This document shows, piece by piece, positions 16,363 through 24,763 of a stretch of DNA of 28,328 nt. The position numbers were made by a program, and so were the translations under genes. The notes below the pieces were generated by a model, which did not search any database, was not told where the DNA came from, and saw only the letters and a list, made by a program, of their open reading frames with translations. Origin of the DNA: UBA5336 sp039198685 (lineage in GTDB: Bacteria; Pseudomonadota; Alphaproteobacteria; Caulobacterales; Hyphomonadaceae); the NCBI GenBank assembly GCA_039198685.1, contig JBCCTK010000020.1, positions 1 to 28,328 of the forward strand, given 5' to 3'. Each line of letters begins with the position of its first letter. Within the stretch, counting starts at the first letter, position 1.

Positions 16363-16647
16363 CTATGGAACCACTTGCAGGCCAGGAATAGCCTCCACCT
16401 TTTGTAAGAGCGCCTCCAGCGTATCTGCAACGGCCACTTGTCGCCCGGACTCTATGAACAACGCAAAGCCGTTCTCGGTTTTGCGCAAGGGGAAGCGGCG
16501 CCAGTGGGCCTTGGTGCGATAGATCAGGACTTCGCTCGGCGCATCGCCTGCCGCTGCCCAACCCGTCCAAACGTGATCTTCCGCAACGGCACGCCACAGT
16601 TGGTCTATCGTGTCGATCTCTGCGCGCGTAAAGCTTTTGCTAGCCAT
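16363..16647 (-). CDS. Small protein of unknown function
   Basis: A 94-residue acidic-to-neutral soluble protein that I do not recognise. It begins with a helical segment (FTRAEIDTIDQLWRAVAE) and continues with beta-like stretches (SEVLIYRTKAHWRRFPL, GFALFIESGRQVAVADT) and a final helix (LEALLQKVEAI). No signal peptide or membrane segment. The ATG at 16645-16647 follows GAGGGA on the minus strand; the longer frame to 16743 is rejected because it lies in the coding region of the EamA gene. Its start codon shares two bases with the start codon of that divergent gene. It is tail-to-tail with the MBL hydrolase. Confidence 0.65.
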   Translation of the reverse strand: MASKSFTRAEIDTIDQLWRAVAEDHVWTGWAAAGDAPSEVLIYRTKAHWRRFPLRKTENGFALFIESGRQVAVADTLEALLQKVEAIPGLQVVP

Positions 16648-17611
16648 GACTCGTCCCTCTGTTGCCTCCAGCCCTAGCACGCCGCGTGCCGCACGCAATC
16701 TCACGGGTGCGGCCTGGATGGTCCTGTCTGGCATAGGCTTCACGGTTTACCTGATCATGGCCAAACAGGTCTCAAGCGAGGTCCATCCGCTGGTCTTGGC
16801 GTTCTTTCGCTCTGCCATCGGTTTCGTCATCGTGGCACCGCTCCTGGTCCGCCAGGGACTGTCGTTTCTCAAGACCGATAAGCTTGGGCTCATCCTGACC
16901 AGAAGTCTTTTCGGCACCCTGGGATTTATATTGAGCCTCATTGCTGTGTCTGACTTTTTTACATTACCCCTATCTCAATTCAACGCGCTCAGTTTCTCGC
17001 GCCCGCTCTTTGTCACTTTGATGGCTGCGTTGCTTTTGAATGAAGCGGTTGGCCGACATCGGTTAGGCGCTGTCGCGGCAGGATTTTTTGGCGTGCTTGT
17101 GATGGCGGTTCCGGGGGTGATCTTCTTTTGGTTGCCTGAGGGTGCAGGCCCACCTTTGGATCTTGCCGCGTTGCTAGCCCTTGCCAGTGCCTTCTTTTTT
17201 GCGGGTGCAATCGTTCTGGTGAAGTCTTTGTCGGCCACACATAGCCCAGCCCAATTGCTGACATGGGCGAACCTGTTGTCCACGCTTCTACTCATGCCGG
17301 GCCTTTTCTGGTTCTGGAGTCCGCCAAGCCCAGTGGCATGGGTGATGATCCTGACCATGTCGATTACCGGGTTGCTGGCACAATATGCCTATATCACAGC
17401 CATGAGCATGGGGGATGCGAGTTTTCTGAGCCCAATGGACTATCTGCGCCTGCCCATGGCGGCCGCAGCCGATTTCCTGCTGTTCCAGCTTGTGCCAGGC
17501 CCCTACGTTTGGATCGGTGCTGTGATCATTGTAACCGCGACGCTGTACATAACCGTGCGCGAGGCTCGCCTGAAAAGGAAAATCTATCCAAATCCCCCAT
17601 CTGGCGCTTAA
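16646..17611 (+). CDS. EamA/DMT superfamily transporter
   Basis: A 321-residue integral membrane protein with about ten hydrophobic helices in two similar halves, the EamA pattern: an early helix with GIGFTVYLIMAKQVSSEVHP, FFRSAIGFVIVAPLLV, and in the second half AFFFAGAIVLVKSLSATHSP and QYAYITAMSMGDASFLSPMDYLRLP, the family's end-of-bundle segment. Such proteins export or exchange small metabolites across the inner membrane; substrate unknown. The start at 16646 leaves a short polar leader before helix 1; the ribosome site is poor, and a GTG at 16610 or an ATG at 16718 are alternatives. Its start region overlaps the divergent small gene. The reductase gene follows after 26 bases, probably in the same transcript. 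Confidence 0.85.
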   Translation: MTRPSVASSPSTPRAARNLTGAAWMVLSGIGFTVYLIMAKQVSSEVHPLVLAFFRSAIGFVIVAPLLVRQGLSFLKTDKLGLILTRSLFGTLGFILSLIAVSDFFTLPLSQFNALSFSRPLFVTLMAALLLNEAVGRHRLGAVAAGFFGVLVMAVPGVIFFWLPEGAGPPLDLAALLALASAFFFAGAIVLVKSLSATHSPAQLLTWANLLSTLLLMPGLFWFWSPPSPVAWVMILTMSITGLLAQYAYITAMSMGDASFLSPMDYLRLPMAAAADFLLFQLVPGPYVWIGAVIIVTATLYITVREARLKRKIYPNPPSGA

Positions 17612-17637
17612 ACTCTCTGTAAACGAGAGGATACGGC

Positions 17638-18660
17638 ATGGCACATGTCTTGGTGACAGGCGCAACAGGGTTCATCGCATCCCACTGCATGGTCAAACTG
17701 CTGGAACGCGGACACACGGTGCGCGGTACGGCGCGGTCCACATCCAAGTCGGGAGCCCTGAACACACTCATCAGCGACTATATGGAAACCGGCGTTGAGG
17801 TACCCCTAGTGGCCGCGGACCTCAGCAAGGATTCAGGGTGGGCTGATGCTGTTGAAGGTGTGGATGCGATCCTTCATGTGGCCTCACCGATTCCAGACAC
17901 GCTGCCGCGCGATGCAGACGAATTGATCATTCCAGCGCGGGATGGCGCCCTGAGGGTGCTACGGGCTGCAAAAACCGCCGGGGTGAAGCGTATTGTGATG
18001 ACGAGTTCTGTGGCCGCGATCTCCTATGGCTGGGGGGATGCACGTCCTGATGTGTTGAACGAAGACCACTGGTCCAATCCCGACAATATCAAAGACAATA
18101 CCGCCTATACGCGCTCAAAGACGATCGCCGAAAGAGCGGCTTGGGACTATGTGAAAGGCGAAGGCGTTGGCCTGGAGCTGACGACCATCAATCCGTCAGC
18201 GGTACTCGGTCCCGTCATGGGGGCGGATTTCTCTGCCTCGCTGCAGATTGTCACCCAGTTGATGCAGGGCAAACTGCCCGCCGTACCCCATGTGGGATTT
18301 CAGATCGTTGATGTCAGAGATGTGGCCGAAGCTCACGTCTTGGCCATGGAAAATGATGTATCGATCGGTCAGCGCTATGCTGTAGCAGACGATTTTATGT
18401 GGTTTACTGATGTCGCTCAACTTCTAAACGACGCCTATCCAAACCACCCAAAGAAAATTCCCACCGGCCAGATGCCGAACTGGCTCTTGAAACTGATGGC
18501 TCCGATTAACCCGCCCGTGAAACAGATCCTCGCAGAGCTCGGCAAACATCGGTTTGTTTCGACTGAAAAAGTGCGCACGGAGCTAGGATGGACCCCGCTA
18601 TCGGCGCGTGAAGCTGTTCTTGCCGCAGCCGACAGTCTTGTGCGCCACAAAGTGGTTTAA
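17638..18660 (+). CDS. NAD(P)-dependent aldehyde/ketone reductase, DFR-like extended SDR
   Basis: A 340-residue extended SDR of the dihydroflavonol-reductase-like group. GATGFIA at residues 8-14 binds the cofactor, HVASPIPD (about 80-87) is typical of this group, S123/S124 sit in the VMTSSVAAISYG strand, and Y157/K161 form the YTRSK catalytic pair; NPSAVLGPVMG follows in the right place. Arg in TARS after the second strand suggests NADPH preference. These enzymes reduce aldehydes and ketones with broad range; the physiological substrate is not evident. GAGAGG nine bases before the ATG gives a clear start. It probably shares a transcript with the EamA transporter and ends overlapping the convergent thioesterase gene by four bases. 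Confidence 0.88.
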   Translation: MAHVLVTGATGFIASHCMVKLLERGHTVRGTARSTSKSGALNTLISDYMETGVEVPLVAADLSKDSGWADAVEGVDAILHVASPIPDTLPRDADELIIPARDGALRVLRAAKTAGVKRIVMTSSVAAISYGWGDARPDVLNEDHWSNPDNIKDNTAYTRSKTIAERAAWDYVKGEGVGLELTTINPSAVLGPVMGADFSASLQIVTQLMQGKLPAVPHVGFQIVDVRDVAEAHVLAMENDVSIGQRYAVADDFMWFTDVAQLLNDAYPNHPKKIPTGQMPNWLLKLMAPINPPVKQILAELGKHRFVSTEKVRTELGWTPLSAREAVLAAADSLVRHKVV

Positions 18661-19094
18661 GACTTTCGGGGCAAGACCTTAAACGTGCCAGTCCCGGTCA
18701 TGATAAGCCGGTCGCCGCACCACGTGCGTCCCCTCACGGTATAGAGATCATCCTGCGTGCCGATAATTTCACCGGTCGCTTCGACCCACTCGCCAAGGGC
18801 TGCGCTGGACAGAAAATCGCACATTAGCCGAACCGTGACCCACCAATTCTGATCGCCTGCATCGACAACATGGCCCCACGCTGTGTCGGCAAAGGTCATC
18901 AGCATACCACCATGGGCGTTGGACATGCCGTTGGTGTGGTGTTCCTCCACCCGGAAAGCGCGGGTGTATCCTCCCTCCGGGAGGGTTCGCTCATAGAGCG
19001 GGCCCACCATACGACCAAATCCCCTATGCCAGGGCAGAACCTTGTAACCAGGGGGTATGTCGCTTGTCTGGGATTGCAGGAGATCATCGGCCAT
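18657..19094 (-). CDS. PaaI-type hotdog-fold thioesterase
   Basis: A 145-residue hotdog protein. The PaaI-type signature is NAHGGMLMTFADTAWGHVV (residues 59-77), with the H-G-G turn and the catalytic Asp in FADT; the later ATGEIIGTQDDLYTVRGRTW and GTGTFKVL finish the fold. Such enzymes hydrolyse acyl-CoA thioesters in the cytosol. It is the last gene of a minus-strand operon, 11 bases after the SDR gene 19106-19849, which suggests it releases an acid or drains CoA from a pathway run by the two dehydrogenases. Ribosome site ahead of the ATG is weak, as often in coupled genes. Specific substrate unknown. Confidence 0.85.
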   Translation of the reverse strand: MADDLLQSQTSDIPPGYKVLPWHRGFGRMVGPLYERTLPEGGYTRAFRVEEHHTNGMSNAHGGMLMTFADTAWGHVVDAGDQNWWVTVRLMCDFLSSAALGEWVEATGEIIGTQDDLYTVRGRTWCGDRLIMTGTGTFKVLPRKS

Positions 19095-19105
19095 AACCGC
19101 AGGTC

Positions 19106-19849
19106 TTATTGCAGGCTCAGGCCGCCGTCCACGATCAAGGTCTGGCCGCAGACATAGGCTGCCAAAGGCGATGCCAGAAAAAGGGCCACGCCTGCCATAT
19201 CCGCTGGCAGGCCAATGCGACCTTGGGGGATAGCGCGAAGGGCGCCTTCGAGGCGTTTCGGATTTTCCGTCGTGACCTTGGTGAGTTTCGTGTCCACCAG
19301 TCCAGGCGCTATACCATTCACGCGGATCCCGTCGCTGGCCCAGGCCGCGCCGAGGGTTTTTGTCAGGCCGACCGCGGCATGTTTGCTTGCGGCATAGGAT
19401 GGATTGCCGAACGCGGCACGAAATCCTGCCACGGAGGAGACGATAATCAAGGCGCCACTTGCCGCCTTGAGGTGGGGATAGAAAAGGCGTGCACAGTCCA
19501 TCACCGAGTCGATATTTACGCCCATAACGGCGTCCCAGCCGGGTCGCTCAAACTCTTCTCGGCCATAGCGCACGGTGCCCTGGCAGCAGACCAGAACATC
19601 CAGTGTTTCAAACTCAGGGTTGTGAGCGTTGAGCGTCTCTGTGTCACTGACATCCATTTGGGTATAATGGAGCCCCCTTAGGTCACCGCCATCTTCCGGG
19701 CGATAGTCTGCCGCAGAGGGCCGCGTGCCCCATACGTGGACATTCGCGCCTGCGTCTTTGAAGCTTCGTGCGATGCCATTTCCAATGCCGGAAGAGCCGC
19801 CCACGATGAGGGCCCGTTTTCCATCGAAGTCGAAACAGTTTTCCATCAT
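19106..19849 (-). CDS. SDR-family oxidoreductase
   Basis: A 247-residue classical SDR. GGSSGIGNG at 17-25 binds the dinucleotide, S138/S139 lie in IIVSSVAGF, and Y152/K156 form the YAASK catalytic pair; IRVNGIAPGLVDT and the end VCGQTLIVDGGLSL are standard. The usual NNAG structural motif is replaced by CCQG (88-91), which is uncommon. The ATG at 19849 overlaps the stop of the preceding gene as ATGA, a typical translational coupling; a second ATG follows immediately, so the exact start is uncertain by one codon. The longer frame to 20059 would overlap the preceding gene deeply and is rejected. Substrate unknown. Confidence 0.9.
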   Translation of the reverse strand: MMENCFDFDGKRALIVGGSSGIGNGIARSFKDAGANVHVWGTRPSAADYRPEDGGDLRGLHYTQMDVSDTETLNAHNPEFETLDVLVCCQGTVRYGREEFERPGWDAVMGVNIDSVMDCARLFYPHLKAASGALIIVSSVAGFRAAFGNPSYAASKHAAVGLTKTLGAAWASDGIRVNGIAPGLVDTKLTKVTTENPKRLEGALRAIPQGRIGLPADMAGVALFLASPLAAYVCGQTLIVDGGLSLQ

Positions 19850-20628
19850 GCATTCCGGATCGTCAGACCGCCATCTACAGGCAACACCGCGCCTGTGACA
19901 AAACTTGCTGCGGGCAGACAAAGCGATAATGTCATGTGGGCAACCTCTTCGGGTTCTCCATATCGGCGCAGCGCCGTGCGGCGGCGCGCATAAGTGGCTT
20001 TGTCGTCCGCCGGGATGGATGCTGTCATGTTTGTGTTGATCGGTCCGGGGCAGATGCAATTAACGGTGATACCTTCATTGCCAAGGTCCACCGCCAGGCC
20101 GCGCGTCAGCCCTATGGCGCCGTGCTTGGCCGCAACATATGCACTATTATTCACCGTCTCGCCGAGCCCTTCACTTGAGGCGATATTCACAATCCGCGGA
20201 TATTTAGACGCGCGCAAATGGGGCAGGGCGGCGCGCACAACCCGTTGGTGGGCCGTCAGCATCACGTCGATGGTTTGGGCCCAGCTCTCCTCGTAAACCT
20301 CGCCATTGTCGACAGGGCCAGGCCGGACAATCCCCGCATTGTTTACGACAATATCTAAGCCGCCGAACTCATCGGCAACTTGCTCAACCGTGTGCTCGAT
20401 CGCCTGGAAATCGGTGACATCCATAGCGTAGGCATGGATGGAATGCAGACCAGAGCGGCGCAATCCATCAACAAACCCACCCGTCTTTGCCGGATCCAGA
20501 TCGGTCGCTGCCACATGGGCGCCCTCCCTGGCGAAGAGTTCGGCGGTCGCGGCTCCCATGCCGCTTGCTGCTCCGGTGATCAGAGCCCGTAATCCTTTTA
20601 CTGAGCGGAGTGGATGCATATGGGTCAT
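19846..20628 (-). CDS. SDR-family oxidoreductase
   Basis: A 260-residue classical SDR and first gene of the three-gene operon. TGAASGMG at 18-25 is the cofactor site, D44 in TDLD points to NAD(H), NNAG is at 96-99, S151 in IASSEG, and Y164/K168 in YVAAKHG; ITVNCICPGPINTNM and VLPVDGGLTI close the fold. GAGAGG six bases before the ATG fixes the start at 20628. Paired SDRs with a thioesterase suggest consecutive alcohol/ketone steps on an acyl-CoA or cyclic substrate, but this is inference from the neighbourhood only. It is divergent from the ABC transporter gene (76 bases between starts). Confidence 0.9.
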   Translation of the reverse strand: MTHMHPLRSVKGLRALITGAASGMGAATAELFAREGAHVAATDLDPAKTGGFVDGLRRSGLHSIHAYAMDVTDFQAIEHTVEQVADEFGGLDIVVNNAGIVRPGPVDNGEVYEESWAQTIDVMLTAHQRVVRAALPHLRASKYPRIVNIASSEGLGETVNNSAYVAAKHGAIGLTRGLAVDLGNEGITVNCICPGPINTNMTASIPADDKATYARRRTALRRYGEPEEVAHMTLSLCLPAASFVTGAVLPVDGGLTIRNA

Positions 20629-20704
20629 GGGGCGCCTCTCTCGTTTTTTCCTAGCTTAGCCAGAGGGTCCATATTGTCACGCCAGTGAGATTGCTTGCTT
20701 TGCA

Positions 20705-22576
20705 ATGAGCACGCATATGCACTCCATGCTCGGGTTTTTCGAACGCAGATTGGCCCCGTTTCCGGACAGTCGCCATGGCCCACCCCCCGCGGGGTTTTGG
20801 GCATTCTGCTATTATTATTTGAGAGATAGCAGGGCGTGGTTGGCAGCGATGACGGTTTTGTCCGCATTGCTCGCCGTCGCCGAAGTTGCGCTGTTTGGCT
20901 TTATGGGCGCGCTTGTGGACCGCTTGGCTGAGGCTGATCCAGACACGTTTTTAACCGAGAACCGCGCCGAACTCATTGCTATGGCGGCTTTCATCTTGGT
21001 GGGGATGCCATTGATCGCCCTGGGCTCATCCATCGTGCCTCACCAAGTCATCGCGGCAAACCTGCCGATGAGCGCGCGCTGGCGAATGCATGGCCAATTG
21101 CTCGGACAATCGATGGCGTTTTTCGCAGATGAGTTTGCCGGGCGCGTGTCGACTAAGGTCATGCAAACAGCCTTGGCCGTGCGCGAGGTGGCGAACAAGA
21201 TCTTGGACATCTTCGCCTATGTACTTGTTTATTTCGGCGCGATCCTGGCGTTGGTTGGCAGTGCGGACGCGCGGTTTTTGCTTCCCCTTGGCATTTGGTT
21301 CGCAGCCTATATCGCGCTTATCTGGTATTTTGTGCCGCGTCTTGCCCACATTGCCGAAAAGCAGTCCGACGCCCGCTCGGTCATGACCGGGCGAATTGTC
21401 GACAGCTATACCAATATCAACACGGTGAAACTGTTTGCCCATGGCGGAAGCGAAGCCGCTTATGCCCGAGAAAGCATGGGCGTCTTCTTGGGCACAGTTT
21501 ATCCGCAGATGCGCTTGGTGACGTGGTTTTACGTGGCGATCTATACGCTGAATGCGCTTTTGGTCTTCACCATTGCGGCGCTGGCCATCTGGCTTTGGCA
21601 AGACAGCGCAGTCTCGCTTGGCGCTATTGCCGTTGCGATTGCCCTTTGCCTGCGTATGTCCGGGATGTCGCAGTGGATTATGTGGGAGGTCGCCCAGCTG
21701 TTTGAAAATATCGGGACCGTTTTTGATGGAAAGGCCATGCTGACCAGGGCTATCACCGTGCAAGACGCGCCCAATGCGGCCAGATTGAAGGTGATTAGAG
21801 GTGGTATCGTTTTCGATGGTGTCCAGTTCAATTACGGCGCTGAAAAGACTGTCATTGAAGGACTGGACCTTTCCGTTTCGCCCGGTGAGCGCATAGGCCT
21901 GGTTGGACGCTCTGGTGCCGGAAAAACGACGCTTTGTAATCTGCTGCTTCGGTTTTATGATTTGCAAGGCGGGCAGATCCGTGTGGATGATCAGGACATT
22001 GCTTCGGTGACCCAGGACAGTCTGCGTGCTCAGATTGGTGTGGTTACACAAGACACCAGCCTCCTGCACCGGTCCATCCGCGAGAATATCGCCTATGGCA
22101 GACCCGGGGCCAGCGATGGGGCGATCCTGGAAGCGGTTCGGCGTGCCAACGCCGACGGCTTCATTGCAGATTTGCAGGATCAACAGGGTCGCAAGGGGCT
22201 GGAGGCCCATGTCGGCGAGCGCGGCGTAAAACTTTCAGGCGGTCAGCGCCAACGTTTGGCGATCGCCCGGCTGTTCCTGAAAGATGCACCGATCCTGGTG
22301 CTGGATGAAGCCACATCCGCTCTTGATTCAGAGGTCGAGGCCGCCATTCAGGACAATCTCTTCCAGCTCATGCAGGGCAAAACGGTTGTTGCGATAGCGC
22401 ACCGCTTGTCGACGATTGCAGCCATGGATCGGTTGATCGTAATCGACGAGGGTCGAATTGTTGAGACCGGTGCGCATGACGACCTTGTGGCTCTCGGTGG
22501 CCTCTATGCTGGGCTATGGGCGCGCCAATCTGGAGGCTTCCTGGTGGATGAGGCGACACCCCTGGTGGCAGAATAA
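20705..22576 (+). CDS. ABC transporter, fused permease and ATPase
   Basis: A 623-residue half transporter of the type I exporter fold: about six membrane helices in residues 40-340, then one nucleotide-binding domain with Walker A GRSGAGKTT near 400, signature LSGGQRQRLAIAR near 509, Walker B ILVLDEATSALDSE near 531 and the H-loop AIAHRLS near 564. It should work as a homodimer in the inner membrane, exporting a lipid-like or small hydrophobic molecule; substrate not identifiable. In the membrane part, the loop DSYTNINTVKLFAHGGSE is the typical coupling region. ATG at 20705 or the in-frame ATG at 20717 could be the start; neither has a strong ribosome site. It ends eight bases before the convergent ychF gene. 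Confidence 0.93.
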   Translation: MSTHMHSMLGFFERRLAPFPDSRHGPPPAGFWAFCYYYLRDSRAWLAAMTVLSALLAVAEVALFGFMGALVDRLAEADPDTFLTENRAELIAMAAFILVGMPLIALGSSIVPHQVIAANLPMSARWRMHGQLLGQSMAFFADEFAGRVSTKVMQTALAVREVANKILDIFAYVLVYFGAILALVGSADARFLLPLGIWFAAYIALIWYFVPRLAHIAEKQSDARSVMTGRIVDSYTNINTVKLFAHGGSEAAYARESMGVFLGTVYPQMRLVTWFYVAIYTLNALLVFTIAALAIWLWQDSAVSLGAIAVAIALCLRMSGMSQWIMWEVAQLFENIGTVFDGKAMLTRAITVQDAPNAARLKVIRGGIVFDGVQFNYGAEKTVIEGLDLSVSPGERIGLVGRSGAGKTTLCNLLLRFYDLQGGQIRVDDQDIASVTQDSLRAQIGVVTQDTSLLHRSIRENIAYGRPGASDGAILEAVRRANADGFIADLQDQQGRKGLEAHVGERGVKLSGGQRQRLAIARLFLKDAPILVLDEATSALDSEVEAAIQDNLFQLMQGKTVVAIAHRLSTIAAMDRLIVIDEGRIVETGAHDDLVALGGLYAGLWARQSGGFLVDEATPLVAE

Positions 22577-22584
22577 CGGTGGCG

Positions 22585-23682
22585 CTAAACGTTGAACCGA
22601 AACAACATGACATCCCCATCCTGGACGATGTAATCCTTGCCTTCAGCGCGCATCTTGCCAGCGTCTTTCGCACCGCCTTCCCCGCCATGGGCAACATAAT
22701 CCTTATACGGGATCGTTTCAGCGCGGATAAAGCCTTTTTCGAAATCGCCGTGGATCACGCCGGCGGCCTGGGGCGCTGTTGCACCTTTTCTAATGGTCCA
22801 GGCGCGAGACTCCTTCGGGCCAGCGGTGAAGTAGGTTTGAAGGCCGAGTAAATCGTAACCAGAGTGGATCAAACGGTTCAGACCGGGTTCTTCGAGGCCC
22901 AATTCCTCAAGATATTCCTCTCGTTCGTCATCTTCCAACAACGCCAATTCACTCTCAATTTGAGCCGAAATGACCACGCAAATCGCATTTTCAGAATCTG
23001 CATGGACAACAACTTTATCAGAATGGGCGTTGCCAGAACTCGCTGACGTTTCATCGACATTGGCAATGTAGAGCACCGGTTTTGCGGTCAGCAGTTGCAA
23101 CATCATCCAGGCTTTCTGATCGTCTTTATCAATCTTTGCCAACCGTGCCGGCTTTCCCGCGTTGAGCTGTTCCAATGCGACATCTATCAAGGCAACCTGT
23201 GCCTTTGCGTCCTTGTCGCCAGAATTGGCCTTTTTAACGAGATTGGATTTGCGTTTTTCCAGGCTTTCCAAATCAGCGAGCATCAGCTCTGTCTCAACGG
23301 TCCCAAGGTCTGCGATCGGATCAATCCGGCCTGAGACATGGGTGATGTCATCGTCTTCAAAACACCGCAGCACATAGGCGATTGCGTCGGTTTCGCGAAT
23401 GTTTGCAAGGAATTGGTTGCCGAGCCCTTCGCCCTTGGAAGCCCCCTCAACCAATCCGGCAATATCGACAAAATTCATACGCGCAGGAACAATCTCTTTT
23501 GAACCTGCTACCTCGGCAAGATTTTTCAGCCGCGGTTCGGGAACAGCGACTTCTCCAACATTGGGTTCGATGGTGCAGAACGGGTAGTTCGCTGCCTGTG
23601 CGGCAGCGGTTTGGGTTAACGCATTAAAGAGCGTGGATTTGCCCACATTGGGCAGGCCGACGATGCCGCATCTGAAGCCCAT
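22585..23682 (-). CDS. ychF: YchF/OLA1-type ATPase
   Basis: A 365-residue protein of the universally conserved YchF/OLA1 Obg-related group. G1 is GLPNVGKST (9-17); the switch region reads YPFCTIEPNVGEVAVPE; G3 is DIAGLVEGASKGEGLG; the G4 motif is NVDE instead of NKxD, which in this group changes nucleotide choice from GTP to ATP. The C-terminal TGS domain holds TYFTAGPKESRAW and GDFEKGFIRAETI. YchF binds ribosomes and is linked to redox and stress control of translation. In Alphaproteobacteria it commonly follows rplY and pth; here it is on their strand but separated by an inserted opposite-strand TIR gene. Length and motifs are standard. Confidence 0.97.
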   Translation of the reverse strand: MGFRCGIVGLPNVGKSTLFNALTQTAAAQAANYPFCTIEPNVGEVAVPEPRLKNLAEVAGSKEIVPARMNFVDIAGLVEGASKGEGLGNQFLANIRETDAIAYVLRCFEDDDITHVSGRIDPIADLGTVETELMLADLESLEKRKSNLVKKANSGDKDAKAQVALIDVALEQLNAGKPARLAKIDKDDQKAWMMLQLLTAKPVLYIANVDETSASSGNAHSDKVVVHADSENAICVVISAQIESELALLEDDEREEYLEELGLEEPGLNRLIHSGYDLLGLQTYFTAGPKESRAWTIRKGATAPQAAGVIHGDFEKGFIRAETIPYKDYVAHGGEGGAKDAGKMRAEGKDYIVQDGDVMLFRFNV

Positions 23683-23808
23683 ATCTGGCGCCTTTCAAAT
23701 CGAGTTTGGCCGCTGCTGTAGCCGATTTGCCGCGGAAAGCCAGTGCTGGCTCGCCTCAACGCTGAATCTGTTGGCCTTTAAGGCGTTCCTGCCTATGGTG
23801 TGAGTCTG

Positions 23809-23824
23809 AAAAACAGGGGTTTTT
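23809..23824 (+). promoter_or_regulatory. Hairpin with the TIR-gene ribosome site in its loop
   Basis: AAAAAC (23809-23814) and GTTTTT (23819-23824) can pair around the loop AGGG, four bases before the ATG at 23828. The loop carries the only Shine-Dalgarno-like bases of the gene, so folding could limit translation. The stem is AT-rich and weak, so the effect is uncertain. Confidence 0.3.
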
Positions 23825-23827
23825 GCC

Positions 23828-24760
23828 ATGAGTTACGATGTTTTCGTGGTTGCAGCGTTGGAAGACCGTGACATGGCCAAGCTGGTCACGCGGCGTCTGC
23901 GCGCCCTGAAAATGCGTGTGTGGTATGATGCCAAGTCTACTGATGACCAGTTCGACGAAAAAGAAGCCCGCGCGGTACACCGCTCCAAGTCGATGCTCGT
24001 TCTTTGGTCTGAAAACGCTATCAAGTCGGACTTCGTTCGCGCAGCAGCAGGAACCGGTTACTCCATCAAGGGACAGCCCTTCATCCAGGCTGGACTGGAC
24101 AAAGTGGTTCCATATGACCCCTACGAGGTAGACGATCTCCATGACTTGAAAGGGTTCACATCACGTACCAATACCGATGGTTGGTTTGAGATTATCGGTA
24201 AGCTGGAAACTCATCAGCAGCGATCAGACCTAAAGGAATTTCTCCTGATTCCGACAAAGGACAAGGACGCCCAAGATGGATGGCGTGAGCGTCATCCAGA
24301 CGACCCACTCGCAATCAAGGGACAGCCCGTTGGCTTAAAGAAAACGGACCCTCTCGCCCAAGCCGCTTCGCTCGGCGCGGTTGGTGGTGCAACCATCGCG
24401 GCCCTTGCAAATCAAGCTGAACCAGCTTCCTCTGCGCCGCCACAGACCGAAATGGTTGAGACCAAAAGTGCGCCCCCAGCGGTGGAACCGCCAGCGACCG
24501 CCACGCCTTCTTATGCAATAAAGGAAGAAGAAATCGGGGGTATGGGGGCAGTTTGGGCTATGCTAGCCGCGATTGCAGTGTTGTTCCTTCTCGCTTTCAT
24601 GGGACGCAATGCTCAATTTGTGGGCAGTGCGGGCGCGGGCCTTCCTGCCGTCTCGAACGCGGTTTTTGCAACCTGCCCTGCTGGAACCATGCCTAGGGAC
24701 CTGCTCGACCCGGCGTTGCTTGAGCCGAGCGGCGGGATCGTGAATGACACTGGAAACTAA
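23828..24760 (+). CDS. Membrane-anchored TIR-domain protein
   Basis: A 310-residue protein with three parts. Residues 1-125 form a TIR domain: SYDVFVVAALEDRDMAKLV (strand A and helix), WYDAKSTDDQF (box-2-like region), and SKSMLVLWSENAIKSDFVR (strand C and helix). In related bacterial TIR proteins the last segment reads S-x-W-V-x-x-E, where Glu is the NADase residue; here the run is SDFVRAAAG with Ala73 at that place, so NAD cleavage is doubtful. Residues about 170-235 are a Pro/Ala-rich linker. Residues 238-259 (GGMGAVWAMLAAIAVLFLLAFM) are one transmembrane helix, leaving about 50 residues beyond it. The TIR domain would face the cytosol if the tail is periplasmic. It lies inside the rplY-pth-ychF region on the opposite strand, its stop three bases from that of pth. 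Role unknown; signalling or defence scaffold possible. Confidence 0.8.
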   Translation: MSYDVFVVAALEDRDMAKLVTRRLRALKMRVWYDAKSTDDQFDEKEARAVHRSKSMLVLWSENAIKSDFVRAAAGTGYSIKGQPFIQAGLDKVVPYDPYEVDDLHDLKGFTSRTNTDGWFEIIGKLETHQQRSDLKEFLLIPTKDKDAQDGWRERHPDDPLAIKGQPVGLKKTDPLAQAASLGAVGGATIAALANQAEPASSAPPQTEMVETKSAPPAVEPPATATPSYAIKEEEIGGMGAVWAMLAAIAVLFLLAFMGRNAQFVGSAGAGLPAVSNAVFATCPAGTMPRDLLDPALLEPSGGIVNDTGN

Positions 24761-24763
24761 GCC

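Noticed and set aside
21026..22210. A 394-residue minus-strand frame inside the ABC transporter gene
   Set aside because: It lies antisense to a complete ABC transporter with all motifs; its translation has no recognisable domain and is rich in His/Arg/Gln as usual for an antisense shadow.
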